DNA of 64,000 nt from Prosapia bicincta. Its lineage: Eukaryota; Arthropoda; Insecta; Hemiptera; Cercopidae. The stretch is from assembly GCA_036971475.1 (NCBI GenBank), contig JBAIZL010000005.1, forward strand, positions 250,453,323 through 250,517,322. Reading direction: 5' to 3'. Shown piece after piece: positions 25,095 to 36,837 of this stretch. The position numbers were made by a program, and so were the translations under genes. Below the pieces are notes generated by a model. It ran no database searches. It worked only from the letters and a program-made list of their open reading frames with translations, and was not told where the DNA came from. Positions within the stretch are counted from its first letter, which is position 1. Each line of letters begins with the position of its first letter.

Positions 25095-25688
25095 TTTTAC
25101 TTAATGTATTTTTGGATCTCTCAGTTGGCTGGTGACGTGAACACAGAGTTTGGCAGTGAAAGATAAAGGAAATGGAAGCGCGAAACCCAGTTTTTTTTTA
25201 AAATCCGTCTTCCAATGTCACTTTAACAATATTGCACAAATCAAACAACACTGTTCTTATATCCACGGAAAACAAGAGGAGAGTAGAAGGTATTTCTGTT
25301 TCGGTAGATCCCATTTGAAACCCTTTGCCTTTGCCAATCATTAATTACATTGCATTGTACGCTCTGGCTTATCCTTCCATCAATCCCACCCTAAGTCTGG
25401 ATGTCGCTTTATTACCAGAAAATTACTTTTCGCATTATTGTGGCGGAACTGTGTCACAGTGATGGTAAACTTTGTTGAAATGAATACAAGTTGCTAACCA
25501 AAAGTCAGATACAAATATTAAAATTCATATAAAATTAAATTCCAAAAAATTTGGGTAATAATAATATTCTATAAAAACCCTATTAAAAACATATTTAGTG
25601 ACTTTTATTCGTGAATGATTAAATGCAAAGATTGTACTTACTAACTATCTTCCTCAGTTGTATATTTTAGTACTTTATCTGTAAAGAA
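25095..25688. other. sequence without recognised genes
   Basis: A 64-codon open frame at 25150-25344 has no recognisable domain. Nothing else is supportable. Confidence 0.35.
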
Positions 25689-25689
25689 G

Positions 25690-25811
25690 TGCCACCGCCG
25701 TAGGAAGGCTAAATAGCTTAGTTATTTCCTAAAATAGAATATAGAATGTCTCCCCCTCTCCAAAAGGAATTTTGACCAATAATCCTGCTCAGGCCGTGAA
25801 CGGTGACCATA
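25690..25811 (+). repeat. dispersed repeat, family C copy 1
   Basis: GTAGGAAGGCTAAATAG, AAATAGAATATAGAATG and CAAAAGGAATTTTGACCAAT recur in similar form at 59535-59645, and both copies run straight into a long microsatellite. Class unknown; no coding capacity recognised. Confidence 0.5.
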
Positions 25812-26247
<436 letters not shown>

Positions 26248-27574
26248 AATGTTTACTTTTGTGCCGTAGATTTTAGGAAAAAGGTTACCTCAGATGTGTT
26301 CGCTGGTTTCTTTAAATGTCGTCCGATCGATCATATGTTTTCCTGCAAACACCAACTAATACGAATCTGCTTAATTTTATATTTAGCCTATAATTATAAA
26401 AGGACCGTAGAAAAAACATTGGTACTGATAAGCGAGAGACTGGAACTTTATGCCTTCGTGCGGTGACTATTGAAACTACTTTGCCTTAAATACGACTATC
26501 AGCTATTTGGCGGTAATACAAACAAAAGTACAGTAGTGTACGTACAAATTATCAATGCTTTTAGGTAGGCCTATGGTAAGTTTACAGGTAGAACGGGGAA
26601 CCCTTTTAATCTAAGAAAATCACATTAATCACTGTTTATGTGTGATGTATAGCAAAGGGCAATAAGAACTATTAGGGGAAACAAAACTGGTCCATAATCG
26701 TGAGATGGTTTTAGTTTATTGAATTCTATTTATATTTTCCATCCCAACAACAATGATGGATTATTCAAAATCTTAGTTTCTTCAACGCAGTACTTTTATA
26801 TCTAATTATACCCTATTTCCTTTCGTTTCTTATGTCCTATAAACGTAGCTCTTATTTAAGTGTAGAAATTTTGCCTACTATAGAATACACGAGGGTTGGA
26901 GCAGATTTCAGTTTATTCGCTCTATTTTAGTTCTTAAAAGCTTTTTCACTTACCTTTCTACACATCTATGTTAGATGTGACACTACGACCATGAAAAGGT
27001 ATAGCGAACACAAATCCCTGAGGAAAGCAAATAATTCCCACGCAAAACATGTTATCCCCGTCTACCAGTACCTGGAGGGACTAATTTTCCCTTTTAATTA
27101 TCCGTTTTCGAATTCCACATCCCTTACTTTCCCAATCTTAATTGTCTTTCATATTCACACTTTTCATATTCACATTTCTAAACAAAAAACTGTCTTTATA
27201 AGAAAATATTTTCCCTTCTTCGCTATCTGTTTAACAAAATTTTATTTGTTTAGTTAATGAGTGCGTACCTACTAATCTTGTGCGTTAGATTCTTCTTGTA
27301 TGATATCATTCGTGTCTTCCAAAAACCATTAGCTTAACGATCTGAAATCAGAAATCGGTCAGAAATATCTACTGAGGGGGACTTTCTTGGGAAGGAATTA
27401 ATCTATATCACGAGACAAATTTTTGAAATTTAATTTTCACTATAAATCTAACATTAGACAGAAAGTGAAAGAGTTATTGAATTAAATTTGTTATTTAAAT
27501 ACTCTACAATGGTTATTAGCAAATATTTATTAATTAATATTCTTAATATAATCATCTTCACTTTTGTTAAGATT
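26248..27574. other. sequence without recognised genes; weak dispersed repeat near 26.4-26.56 kb
   Basis: Part of this stretch (TGCGGTGACTATTGAAA and GCTATTTGGCGGTAATACAA, about 26458-26525) resembles 62848-62922, suggesting an old dispersed repeat of unknown class. The 88-codon open frame at 26991-27257 has no recognisable domain. No other feature. Confidence 0.35.
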
Positions 27575-27780
27575 ATTTGGGTCGATTCTTGTACATTTCT
27601 CTGCCTTTCCTAACATTAAAATAGGTTTCTTTGTTACTAAGAGAACTTTATAAGTAAAACGTTCCTACAATTAAAGTTTTGAGAATGGAGTTATTCCGAA
27701 ACGCGTCAACAAAAAAAATATTTTAATGTTACGAAAGGCAGAAAAATGTACTCAAATGTTTATAAATTATGTAAAAACCA
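27575..27780 (+). repeat. imperfect palindrome carrying a hammerhead-like motif
   Basis: The left arm (CTCTGCCTTTCCTAACATTA near 27600) is the approximate reverse complement of the right arm (TAATGTTACGAAAGGCAGA near 27724), with a ribozyme-like segment in the right arm. A diverged relative in the opposite orientation lies near 42.93-43.02 kb (CATTTGAGTACATTTTTTTG, CTCCATTATCAAAACTTTA). Confidence 0.55.
27676..27710 (+). ncRNA. hammerhead-like ribozyme relic (ACGCGU type)
   Basis: GTT (27676-27678) can pair with AAC (27708-27710) as stem I. T at 27679 stands where C3 should be, followed by TGAGAA; GGAG/TTCC with loop TTA forms a 4-pair stem II; then GAA, ACGCGT and C17 (27698-27707). The GAAACGCGUC block matches the classic short palindromic stem III arrangement. 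The core is mutated (UUGAGAA for CUGAUGA), so this copy is probably inactive. Confidence 0.4.
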
Positions 27781-27784
27781 GGGA

Positions 27785-28370
27785 AGGAAAGAAATTACAC
27801 TTCCTAATGGTATCCTTTGGAATCGAACTATATTACCAGCACAAGATATACAATTAATTGTCACCAGCTTAAACTAAAGCAGTACAATAAGATAGATGAA
27901 GTAAAAGTAGAAAAGAATGCCAGAGGCGACAGAATGAATTTCTGGAGACGTGTGGCAGACAAATTAAGATTATGGAGAAGCTAACCAAAGAAAAGGAATT
28001 CCTTGGAAATCAGGAGTTAATGTGTACTTCAAGTTACAATTTTGAAAATTAAATGCCATTTCAAAGCTTAAAAACAATTAGGAAAAATTAGAAGTTCTTA
28101 AGTTGTATTTGTTCTTTAAATACTACCATAATATAAACATAATATAAACTAGTAAGTCAAACATTACATTAGTAGGTCATTCAATAAGTATTACATTTTA
28201 CTACATTTATTTCGAAAATATAAATGAAGGTATGCAAGAAATAACAGAGGTATAAAAGGAAACTTTAAAATTTCATTTTCTTAAACTGCAACAATGAAAG
28301 GAAATATTTAGTTTGTGATGCGTCTTTGTAAGTTCGTTAAAACTTGCATTCTCTGTTCTTGAGATTTTCT
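27785..28370. other. A/T-rich sequence without recognised genes
   Basis: Nothing supportable on either strand. Confidence 0.4.
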
Positions 28371-28374
28371 CATG

Positions 28375-29080
28375 GATATAAGCCACAGATAGTATTATGA
28401 AACCACAAATCGTCTCATGGAGCCGCATATAGTCTCTTGGATATAAGCCACAGATAGAGTCATGGAGTCACAAATAGTCTCACGGAACCAAAGGTCGTCT
28501 CATGGAGCCGCAAATAGTCTCTTGGATATTAGCTACAGATAGTCTCATGGAGTCACAAATAGTTCCATAGAGCTACAGTTAGTCTCATGGAGCTACAAAT
28601 AGTCTCATGGATATAAATCACAGATAGTCTCATGGGGTCACAAATAGTCTCATGGAGCCGCAGACAGTCTCATGGATACACAAATAGTCTCTTGGAGCCG
28701 CAAATAGCCTAATGAAGTCACAGATAATCTCATAGAGCTACAGATAGTCTCATGGAGCCGCAGATAGTCTCATAGAGCTACAGTTAGTCTCATGGAGCTG
28801 CAAATAGTCTCATGGATATAAATCACAGATAGTCTCATGGAGTCACAAGTAGTCTCATGGAGCCGCAGATAGTCTCATGGAGCTACAGATAGTCTCATGG
28901 AGTTGCAGATAGTCTCATGGAGCTACAGATAGTCTCATGGATATAAGTCACAGATAGTCTTTTGGATTCACAAATAGTCTCATGGAGCTACATATAGTCT
29001 CATGGATATAAGAAACAGGTATTCTCCTAGCGTCACAGATATCTCATGGAGCCGCAGATAGTCTCATGAAGCCACAGACA
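28375..29080 (+). repeat. 20 bp minisatellite array with variant-length units
   Basis: About 34 units containing AGATAGTCTCATGGAGCYAC. Some units are extended by ATATAAATCACAG-like sequence. The block joining a long unit, a GGTCAC or AGTCAC unit and an AGCCGC unit recurs (near 28605 and 28810), showing multi-unit duplication. Not coding. Confidence 0.93.
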
Positions 29081-29084
29081 GTCC

Positions 29085-29214
29085 AATTAGGCTCTCTTCG
29101 AAAGTTTTAGTTCTTAATATTGCCGAAATCACCCGTCAAAGTTACATACTTTGAAGTATTTTGCAGACTTTGAGAACGTATATTTATTAACAACTTCAGT
29201 TTACTGTCAACTCT
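29085..29214. other. short spacer
   Basis: Unique-looking A/T-rich DNA between the minisatellite and the next TIR-family copy. ATTGCCGAAATCACCCGTCAA near 29118 resembles ATTGCTGAAATCACCAATCA near 29991 on the other side of that copy, so the flank itself may be a duplicated repeat. Confidence 0.3.
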
Positions 29215-29955
29215 TTTTCAATTCGTTCTATTAGCTCACACTTTCTGATATATATCTCGTACAAATTTTCAGTCGTTATTAAAATACGTTTTTATTCAAT
29301 CAACTTCAAATACATTTTTGTAACCTATATTGCATGACAATTGATAGTAATACAGTTTTTTTCTAATATTTATTCAATAATTAAATTATAAAAATTTGGG
29401 TTGTCCAAGTCAGATTCTAATTGAATACCTTTATGTTCAAAGTCTAGTGCTTTTTGCACTGAGCCAACTTTCCCTTAGATAGATTTATATTTCTCAAAGA
29501 AGTATATGAATTTTTCTTTTCCCCCCATCTGGTTTTCGTTGAATCTTCATTGCACAACCTCAAATTGTTGCCATGGTTACCACACAATATCGTAAATAAT
29601 ACTCCAAGATTAAAAATTAATGGAAAGAATAAAATAAACAAAGAAACGGCATTAGCGGTATCGAACCTTGCTTTACAAACAGACAATGCGAAAGGAAAGC
29701 AAAAAGAAACTACAACACAATGCAAACGAGAGAAAAGAGAAAGCGTATAAATAGCAAACAAACAACATTAGAAGTCCAACGCCATAACTAAAAAGTGTAT
29801 TAGAGAATTGCAAGGAAATTTGCTTTCTAGTTTGCCACTTAATATTGTTATTCTAACATATGTATATTTATTTACATATTTATATTAATTGTAATCATAA
29901 AACAAAAATAAACTAAAACAAAATTTTTCTTAGTTGTTTTTAGAAGGATTTAACT
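29215..29955 (-). mobile_element. full-length family A element with tRNA-like core and X-box
   Basis: About 740 bp, minus orientation. It begins AATTCGTTCTATTAGCTCAC and ends TTTTTAGAAGGATTTAA. On the minus strand it has TTGGCTCAGTGC (A-box-like, near 29460), but the B-box segment is altered. A canonical X-box-like site (GTAACC-AT-GGCAAC on minus) lies at 29567-29580. A second B-box-like GGTTCGATACC lies near 29660-29670 (minus). Size matches the copy at 55.1-55.9 kb. It has inverted ends and no poly-A tail, so it is not a standard SINE despite the pol III boxes. Short open frames inside are chance. Confidence 0.75.
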
Positions 29956-29956
29956 T

Positions 29957-30486
29957 TAAACTTTATGTTTAATATTACTTGTTTCTTAATATTGCTGAAA
30001 TCACCAATCAACGTTAAATACAATAAATTGTTTTGCAGGCATTGAACATGTAGATTTAATAACAATTTCAGTTAATTGTTTACTCTTTTTTATACGAAAA
30101 CTATTTTAAAGCTGTAATAATTGTATTTTTTTATGAGAGCTTAAATATAATATTAAATAAGTTACAAATTAGAAAACTTTCTTTATTTGGTAAAAGATTA
30201 ACACGATAATTTGTCATCAATATGAAGGAGTTTAACCCCCGAGACGTCTTGAGCTGCGTCCCTGGTTAACTTTGAAGCAAAGTGACGGGCCATTTGTAAA
30301 GTTCTAATTGGGCAACACAAACCTAAAATATTTCTTTGTGCTGGACATTTTTGTTGCTTTATTTAATTATTCTATAATTATAGGAGTAGTTATAATTTTA
30401 AATTATTATTGATCCTTTGGTTTAAAAAACGTAATTATTTAAATTTTAAGGTCAAATTAATTAGAGCTTAGCTAGTGAGAACAATT
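29957..30486. other. A/T-rich sequence without recognised genes
   Basis: No supportable gene or repeat beyond the flank similarity noted near 29991. Confidence 0.35.
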
Positions 30487-30562
30487 CGCAACGGTAAAAA
30501 TTAAAACAGTTTACTCTAAATCTTTTTACACATTAGTCTATTAAAACAAACACACTAGTTTA

Positions 30563-30608
30563 TTATAAAGACTAGTTTCGACGACGATGTCGCCTTCATC
30601 AGTGCTTT
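30563..30608 (-). ncRNA. hammerhead-like ribozyme motif (ACUAGU type), left arm
   Basis: On the minus strand: CTGATGA (30602-30596), an unpaired A, stem II GGCGA-CATCG-TCGTC (5 pairs with one G-U), GAA, palindromic ACTAGT and C17 (30579-30570). The core is intact. Stem I pairing is poor in this arm (only the first pair and a wobble), which may reflect drift. Confidence 0.5.
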
Positions 30609-30684
30609 ACTACTACTTTTCAGAGCTTGGCTACTGCTCAGAGCTTGGTTACTCCTCAGTGATTGGCTACTCAGAGTAATAGTT

Positions 30685-30727
30685 AAGCACTGATGAAGGC
30701 GATATCCTCATCGAAACTAGTCTGTTT
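30685..30727 (+). ncRNA. hammerhead-like ribozyme motif (ACUAGU type), right arm
   Basis: AAGCA (30685-30689) pairs with TGTTT (30723-30727) as a 5-pair stem I. The core CTGATGA is at 30690-30696, stem II is GGCGA-TATCC-TCATC with one mismatch, and GAAACTAGTC at 30713-30722 gives GAA, a palindromic ACUAGU and C17. All core positions are present. The unpaired A before stem II is shared with the other members. Confidence 0.55.
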
Positions 30728-30809
30728 TAATGAACTAGTGTGTGGTTTTTGTAAACTAATTTGTAGTAATATTTAGAGTGAACTGTTTTAATTTTTACCG
30801 TTGTTATTT

Positions 30810-31570
30810 TAGCCGTGTTAACTGACATATTAAATTAAATAGTTATTCAATTACTAATAAAAAAAGGGTAAAATACAGGGGAAGATCGGAGGAAAGAAGG
30901 AAGAATTGCTGCTTAAGAGATGGTTATGATGTACATCACTAGACATTTTGGCATAAGGATTTATAATGGCCAATTGGAAACGCCAATGATCTGTGATGAT
31001 TGACTGGGAGACGCGTGGTTAAGAAAAACAAAATATTAAAAATTTGTCTCGTAATTGAAGTTACACTCCATTCAGACTCGTAAGTACCCCAGAGGATTAG
31101 GCAACCCACACACTCACTACTTGACACTCCCTAACGACTCGAACAAGAAAAACGGTTTCGTTTTATTTGGTAAAACGAACACGTAAAGATACTTTAACAA
31201 AGTAACTTTTTTAGATGCATCATACCCTATTCCGTTACGATTAAAATCATGCAACCCGCAATACAGCATGCGGATCATCGCAACTAGATATATATGTAAC
31301 CTCACCGTCAGAATATGATTGCATATAAAAACTTCATTTAGAACTCATAAAACGTCATTTACAATTCTTCATTTAGAGATTTATTACTTTCAAATGCAAT
31401 TTACAATAGATTTTTTTAAAAAATTGTATCTGCACAAAATGAAATGATATATTGCTTATTCGTATAGTAATGAAATGAATCTGGCGTCTTGTGCTTCGTA
31501 ATGAATAAGTGGAACCCTGAGGAATAGAACGAGGCAATATCTGGATTAGGTGGTTAGTTTAATTTCCGTC
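30810..31570. other. sequence without recognised genes
   Basis: Short minus-strand open frames near 30939-31305 have no recognisable domain. No repeat identified. Confidence 0.4.
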
Positions 31571-31574
31571 AACG

Positions 31575-33540
31575 TTTCAGTTATTTACATTTCCCTTAGG
31601 GATTTTCTCAAGACTAAAACATAGGCCTACTGTTAAACGAAACATTTGTATATTAGACACAGATTTCAGTTATTTACAGTTCCCTTATTGACTTTTTCAA
31701 AACTATAACACACTGCTAAACGAAAAATTTTTGTATTAGACACAGATTTTAGTTCTTTACAGTTCCTTAGGGACTTTCTCAAGACTAAAATATAATCCTA
31801 CTGCTAAACGAAAAGTTTGTATAATAGACACAGATTTTAGTTCTTTACAGTTCCTTAGGGACTTTCTCAAGACTAAAATATAATCCTACTGCTAAACGAA
31901 AAGTTTGTATAATAGACACAGATTTTAGTTCTTTACAGTTCATTAGGGACTTTCTCAAGACTAAAATATAATCCTACTGCTAAACGAAAATTTTGTATAA
32001 TAGACACAGATTTTAGTTCTTTACAGTTCTTTAGGGACTTTCTCAAGACTAAAATATAATCCTACTGCTAAACGAAAAGTTTGTATAATAGACACAGATT
32101 TTAGTTCTTTACAGTTCCTTAGGGACTTTCTCAAGACTAAAATATAATCCTATTGCTAAACGAAAAGTTTGTATAATAGACACAGATTTTAGTTCTTTAC
32201 AGTTCCTTAGGGACTTTCTCAAGACTAAAATATAATCCTACTGCTAAACGAAAAGTTTGTATAATAGACACAGATTTTAGTTCTTTACAGTTCCTTAGGG
32301 ACTTTCTCAAGACTAAAATATAATCCTACTGCTAAACGAAAATTTTGTATAATAGACACAGATTTTAGTTCTTTACAGTTCCTTAGGGACTTTCTCAAGA
32401 CTAAAATATAATCCTACTGCTAAACGAAAATTTTGTATAATAGACACAGATTTTAGTTCTTTACAGTTCCTTAAGGACTTTCTCAAGACTAAAATATAAT
32501 CCTACTGCTAAACGAAAAGTTTGTATAATAGACACAGATTTTAGTTCTTTACAGTTCCTTAGGGACTTTCTCAAGACTAAAATATAATCCTACTGCTAAA
32601 CGAAAAGTTTGTATAATAGACACAGATTTTAGTTCTTTACAGTTCCTTAGGGACTTTCTCAAGACTAAAATATAATCCTACTGCTAAACGAAAAGTTTGT
32701 ATAATAGACACAGATTTTAGTTCTTTACAGTTCCTTAGGGACTTTCTCAAGACTAAAATATAATCCTACTGCTAAACGAAAAATTTGTATAATAGACACA
32801 GATTTTAGTTCTTTACAGTTCCTTAGGGACTTTCTCAAGACTAAAATATAATCCTACTGCTAAACGAAAAATTTGTATAATAGACACAGATTTTAGTTCT
32901 TTACAGTTCCTTAGGGACTTTCTCAAGACTAAAATATAATCCTACTGCTAAACGAAAAATTTGTATAATAGACACAGATTTTAGTTCTTTACAGTTCCTT
33001 AGGGACTTTCTCAAGACTATAACACACTGCTAAACGAAAAACGTGTGTATTAGACACAGATTTTAGTGATTTACAGTTCCCTTATTGACTTTCTCAAAAC
33101 TATAACACACTGCTAATCGAAAAATTTGTATATTAGACACTGATTTTAGTTATTTAAGGTTCCCTTAGGGAGTTTCTCAAGACTATAACATATGCCTACT
33201 GCTTATCGAAAAATTTGTAAATTTGTAACATAGGCCTACTGCTAAACGAACAAAATGTGTATTAGACACAGATTTCAGTTATTTACAGTTCCCTTATTGA
33301 CTTTTTCAAAACTATAACACACTACTAAACGAAAAATTTGTATATTAGACACAGATTTTAGTTCTTTACAGTTCCCTTAGGGAGTTTCTCCAGACTATAA
33401 CATAGGCCTACTGCTAAACGAAAAATTTGTATATTAGACACAGATTTTAGTTATTTAGAGTTCCTTAGGGACTTTCTCAAGACTATAACACACTGCTAAA
33501 CAAAAAGTGTGTATATTAGACACAGATTTTAGTTATTTCG
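31575..33540 (+). repeat. 88 bp satellite array with homogenised centre, about 22 units
   Basis: Units contain CACAGATTTTAGTTCTTTAC, AGTTCCTTAGGGACTTTCTC and CTGCTAAACGAAAAGTTTGT with exact 88 bp spacing (for example 31803 to 31891). About 14 central units (31790-33030) are nearly identical. The flanking units differ in sequence and length (TTATTGACTTTTTCAAAAC, ATAGGCCTACTGC variants). Not coding. Confidence 0.95.
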
Positions 33541-33544
33541 TTAT

Positions 33545-35605
33545 TTTAGAATATAATGGTCCTTAGAAAGTTAATAGATTAACTGAATATGGCGGAAACC
33601 TTATTAGTAATTAAATTTAGCTATAGGTTTTAGAACTTTACGTCGATCAATAGCAATAAGTGTAACTGACCACATCAATTACTGTAAAGAAAATTTATTT
33701 TAATACAGCTTCTAATTAGTAGTAAGACATTGTTCTAGTTTTCGATCTTAAACTGGAATTCTCTTCAGAAGCTAACAATTAATTTATTGTTTTATCTTTC
33801 ATACAAAAAAAAGGAAATTCACATATTTGAATACAACATCCAACACAATTAAAAAAATGTTATTGATATTACATAAAACATTAAAAATAAAATAAGCTAT
33901 CACACAATTCAATGTGATATAAACCAAGTAATAATATGTTATAATGATGTAATAAACCAAGTATTAAGATAGATGTTTTTGCAATAAATTTAGCAATAAT
34001 TGATTTTTATGTTTTTACACAATGTAGTTTTTTTTTGTTTATGTTTGTTGTTTTAAAACATGTGAATTAATATGCCTCTTAAAAAATATTTTATATAAAC
34101 CAAATAAATACAATGTTTAGATTCTTAAACGTACTCTAGTTTGAAATCGGAGATTAGAACTATGTAATAAAACTAAATAAATGTTTCAAATTTTATTGTA
34201 TATAATCAGGCATAACCAAATATATGTTAACTACTTATTATAATATTCTCACCAATATTCCTGATCACCTATTTGTAAGCTTGCGCGATAGGACAACCTT
34301 TATTTGTATTATTAACAAATTTTTACTAATTATGTTGTTTTAAATAAACTACGTAAGGAATGAATAACACGACAAGAGAGGGGAGAATCTAATCAAGTAC
34401 TAGGAGATGTGGAACAATCATGGTTCACTAGTCAGGACCTCCCACTGGAAAGTACCTGGGTTAAGTGACCGTCGTCACTACTTTTATAATTATTATAAAA
34501 TCAGTGTAAAGCACAAATTTGTATTAATTTTGATTATAAAGAACATAATTTTTTATCTACATATTCTTTTTTTTCAGTATACTTTGTGAACAACCCTTTT
34601 AATACATTTGCTTTAATTTTGTTTTAGTTTACCAATATTTAGGTTTTTATCTATTTTGTGTACATTTAATTTTAATCTCCTATGTCAAAAAATACTGACA
34701 GGATTTATTTATAACATAATTTAATTCTCAAATAAAACTTGTTTGTTTATATCTCTACTGGTTTGGCTGCCATTTTGGCTTTGATGAATTCAAAGTAAAA
34801 ATGGTGATTTTAAAGAAAATGAAAATTTGATTCAATTGTGGGATATCAAACAAATGTGGATAGATACAAACAGTTTTGTTCGGTGAGGAAAGAAGGCTTT
34901 CAACTGTTGGAAATATATTGCAGAAATTCTCTGTTGATCCACTTATGTAGAACGGATTTCAAGTGGCTTGTTTGGACCACAGGAGCTACTTCTATAGCGT
35001 ATTCCCCTAATACATCACATCCAATATTGTGTCCAAAACCTTTGACTTATTATGCAGAAAATGTACAATATCGTACACTGTCCGTTTTATAACAAAAGAT
35101 GTCAAATACCAACCAATATATGAATAAACAGTTTAAGAATTTGCTCTTTTATTGTAGGGTTGTCTAACGTTGGCCTTACTGATTTCACAAAAACATTCCT
35201 TACCCACTTCCAAGCTTTATACAAATATAAGTTATTTCTCTGCATAACTAAAAGCACAAAGGTAAAAGGAAGATAAAATAGTTGTTATGCATTAAACTGT
35301 TCTAAATAAAAGTAATTTAATATGAGATGTATACATTTTCTGTATATTTTATAATATATTCCATTTTCTTCCGACGATATTTCCTACAGTTTTCGTATTA
35401 TTACTTCAAGATACAGGTTTAGACCTAATTTTTTAAAATTTCAGCTCAACCATTATAAATTGGCAACTTTGCAAAGTAAATAAAAGCTAAATAATTTCAG
35501 CATTAACACATATGATTGCTCAATTGAATCTGGTAGAAATATTTCCCAATCACAACTTGCTAACGAAAGGTTTTCGCTCGTACTTTATGTGAGTCTCTTT
35601 ATTTT
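33545..35605. other. A/T-rich sequence without recognised genes
   Basis: About 2 kb with nothing supportable. Open frames at 34407-34589 and 34838-35092 have no recognisable domain or splice context. Confidence 0.4.
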
Positions 35606-35607
35606 TA

Positions 35608-35922
35608 TTAAATTCCTTCTATTAGCTTCCAATCTCCTGATATATACATATACATATATATCGTTTACAAATTTTCAATCGCTAATGAAATACCTTTTTA
35701 TTCATCCAATCAAACTCATATTAATTTTTTAACATGTAGTAGATAAAAATAAATTGATAGTAATACAGTTTAAAAAAATATTTATTCAATAAATAAGTAA
35801 TTAAAATTTGGGGTGTCTAAGATTCGGTCTGAGTATTTCATGTTCACCAAACATAGAAGGGAAAATGGAAAATTTCAAGGAAATTAGCTTTCTAGTTTGC
35901 CTCCTAATATTGTTATCCTGAC

Positions 35923-35972
<50 letters not shown>

Positions 35973-36215
35973 CAATATGTATTCTTGTGAATTAATAAAG
36001 AACTAAGTCAAAATATAAATACAAGAATTATAATTGAATTTACAATTCGAAGCTTTTCGTTGGCTAACAGTACCAACATCATCAGGAATATTAAACAATT
36101 AAAATTAACATATGTTAATTTCTATATATATATATAGAAATTTATATTCATTGTAATTATATAATAAAAAGAAACTAAAATAAAGTTTTTCTTTGTTGAA
36201 TTAAGTAGGAATTGA
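35608..36215 (-). mobile_element. family A copy interrupted by (TA)n and a ribozyme-bearing insert
   Basis: Starts AAATTCCTTCTATTAGCTTC and ends TTAAGTAGGAATTGAC. The usual tRNA-like core is deleted or very diverged. At the TA-rich position common to the family, the copy contains a TA tract (about 35929-35970), then about 150 bp of foreign sequence with a hammerhead motif, then TATATATATATAGAAATTT. This looks like a Penelope-type fragment inserted into a TA tract inside the TIR element. Confidence 0.65.
36039..36095 (-). ncRNA. hammerhead ribozyme candidate, best-preserved copy
   Basis: Minus strand, reading from 36095: stem I AUUC pairs with GAAU (36089-36086 with 36048-36045), plus four more pairs beyond a 2x2 internal loop. 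The core CUGAUGA is at 36085-36079. Stem II GUUGGU/GCCAAC gives six pairs with the loop ACUGUUA. Then come GAA (36058-36056), the palindrome AAGCUU (36055-36050) and C17 (36049). All conserved hammerhead positions and the cleavage-site C are present. One extra unpaired U lies between the core and stem II. The palindromic stem III suggests action as a dimer, as known for small Penelope-associated hammerheads. Activity is untested. Confidence 0.65.
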
Positions 36216-36216
36216 C

Positions 36217-36836
36217 TATTACAAACATTATATTGGTTGCTTAACGTGAAATCAGTTGCCAAAGTATTTGTACGATTTAGTAGGTTACTCTGATATTATG
36301 ACTTCTCAAAAATTGAACCTATATTAATAAAAAAGCTAAATTGATTTGTTTAGATTGTATTTGAATTTGATCTACTTACAATGCCAAAATTTACGATAAA
36401 ATTTTTTGTATTTGATTGTTTTGTATTTACAATAAAATTGATCAGTAGGTTACTTTCTTAGTGTCAGTGATAAATAAATAATAATAATGCGTTTTCTACG
36501 TAGAAGGATGGAAAACAAAAGTTGGAAAACAAGGAAAAGATGTGCTAATCGCCCAGTTTCTATAATTTTTAAATTTAAAATTTAAATAAAACAAATTTGC
36601 CGTAATGTAGGCTAGTGCCTAGTAGCTGAGTCATAGTTTGTCACTTGTCGCCCTGGGGAGCGATTTGGGAGGGGAAGACGAGTTTAAAGGAGCTCCTTAA
36701 TCCATAGGGTATCATGTAGAAGCGGAAACAGTTGTTTGGAGGTTTTGTTGGAAACATTTTCAAATGCAAAGTCCTACGTAGTCAGAAATATCAAAAATCT
36801 AATAAACGTGATATGATTTCATGCTGCAGATGTTTT
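36217..36836. other. A/T-rich sequence without recognised genes
   Basis: Nothing supportable; the stretch 36640-36720 is slightly richer in G without a recognisable motif. Confidence 0.35.
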
Positions 36837-36837
36837 T

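Larger units (their letters stand above)
30488..30806. repeat. large palindrome with a ribozyme motif in each arm
   Basis: The arms begin AACGGTAAAAATTAAAACAG and end with its complement CTGTTTTAATTTTTACCGTT. Each arm carries a CTGATGA ... GAAACTAGTC hammerhead-like segment. The centre (about 30615-30680) holds three imperfect copies of CAGAGCTTGGCTACT-like sequence. Related single arms occur at 51.69-51.79 kb and 53.41-53.52 kb. Confidence 0.85.

Noticed and set aside
29444..29761. 105-codon minus-strand frame in a family A element
   Set aside because: Similar frames appear in other copies only because the sequence is homologous; stops and frameshifts are not constrained.
31575..33540. CRISPR-like or tRNA array interpretation of the 88 bp repeat
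   Set aside because: Whole units are conserved with no variable spacers and no tRNA fold.
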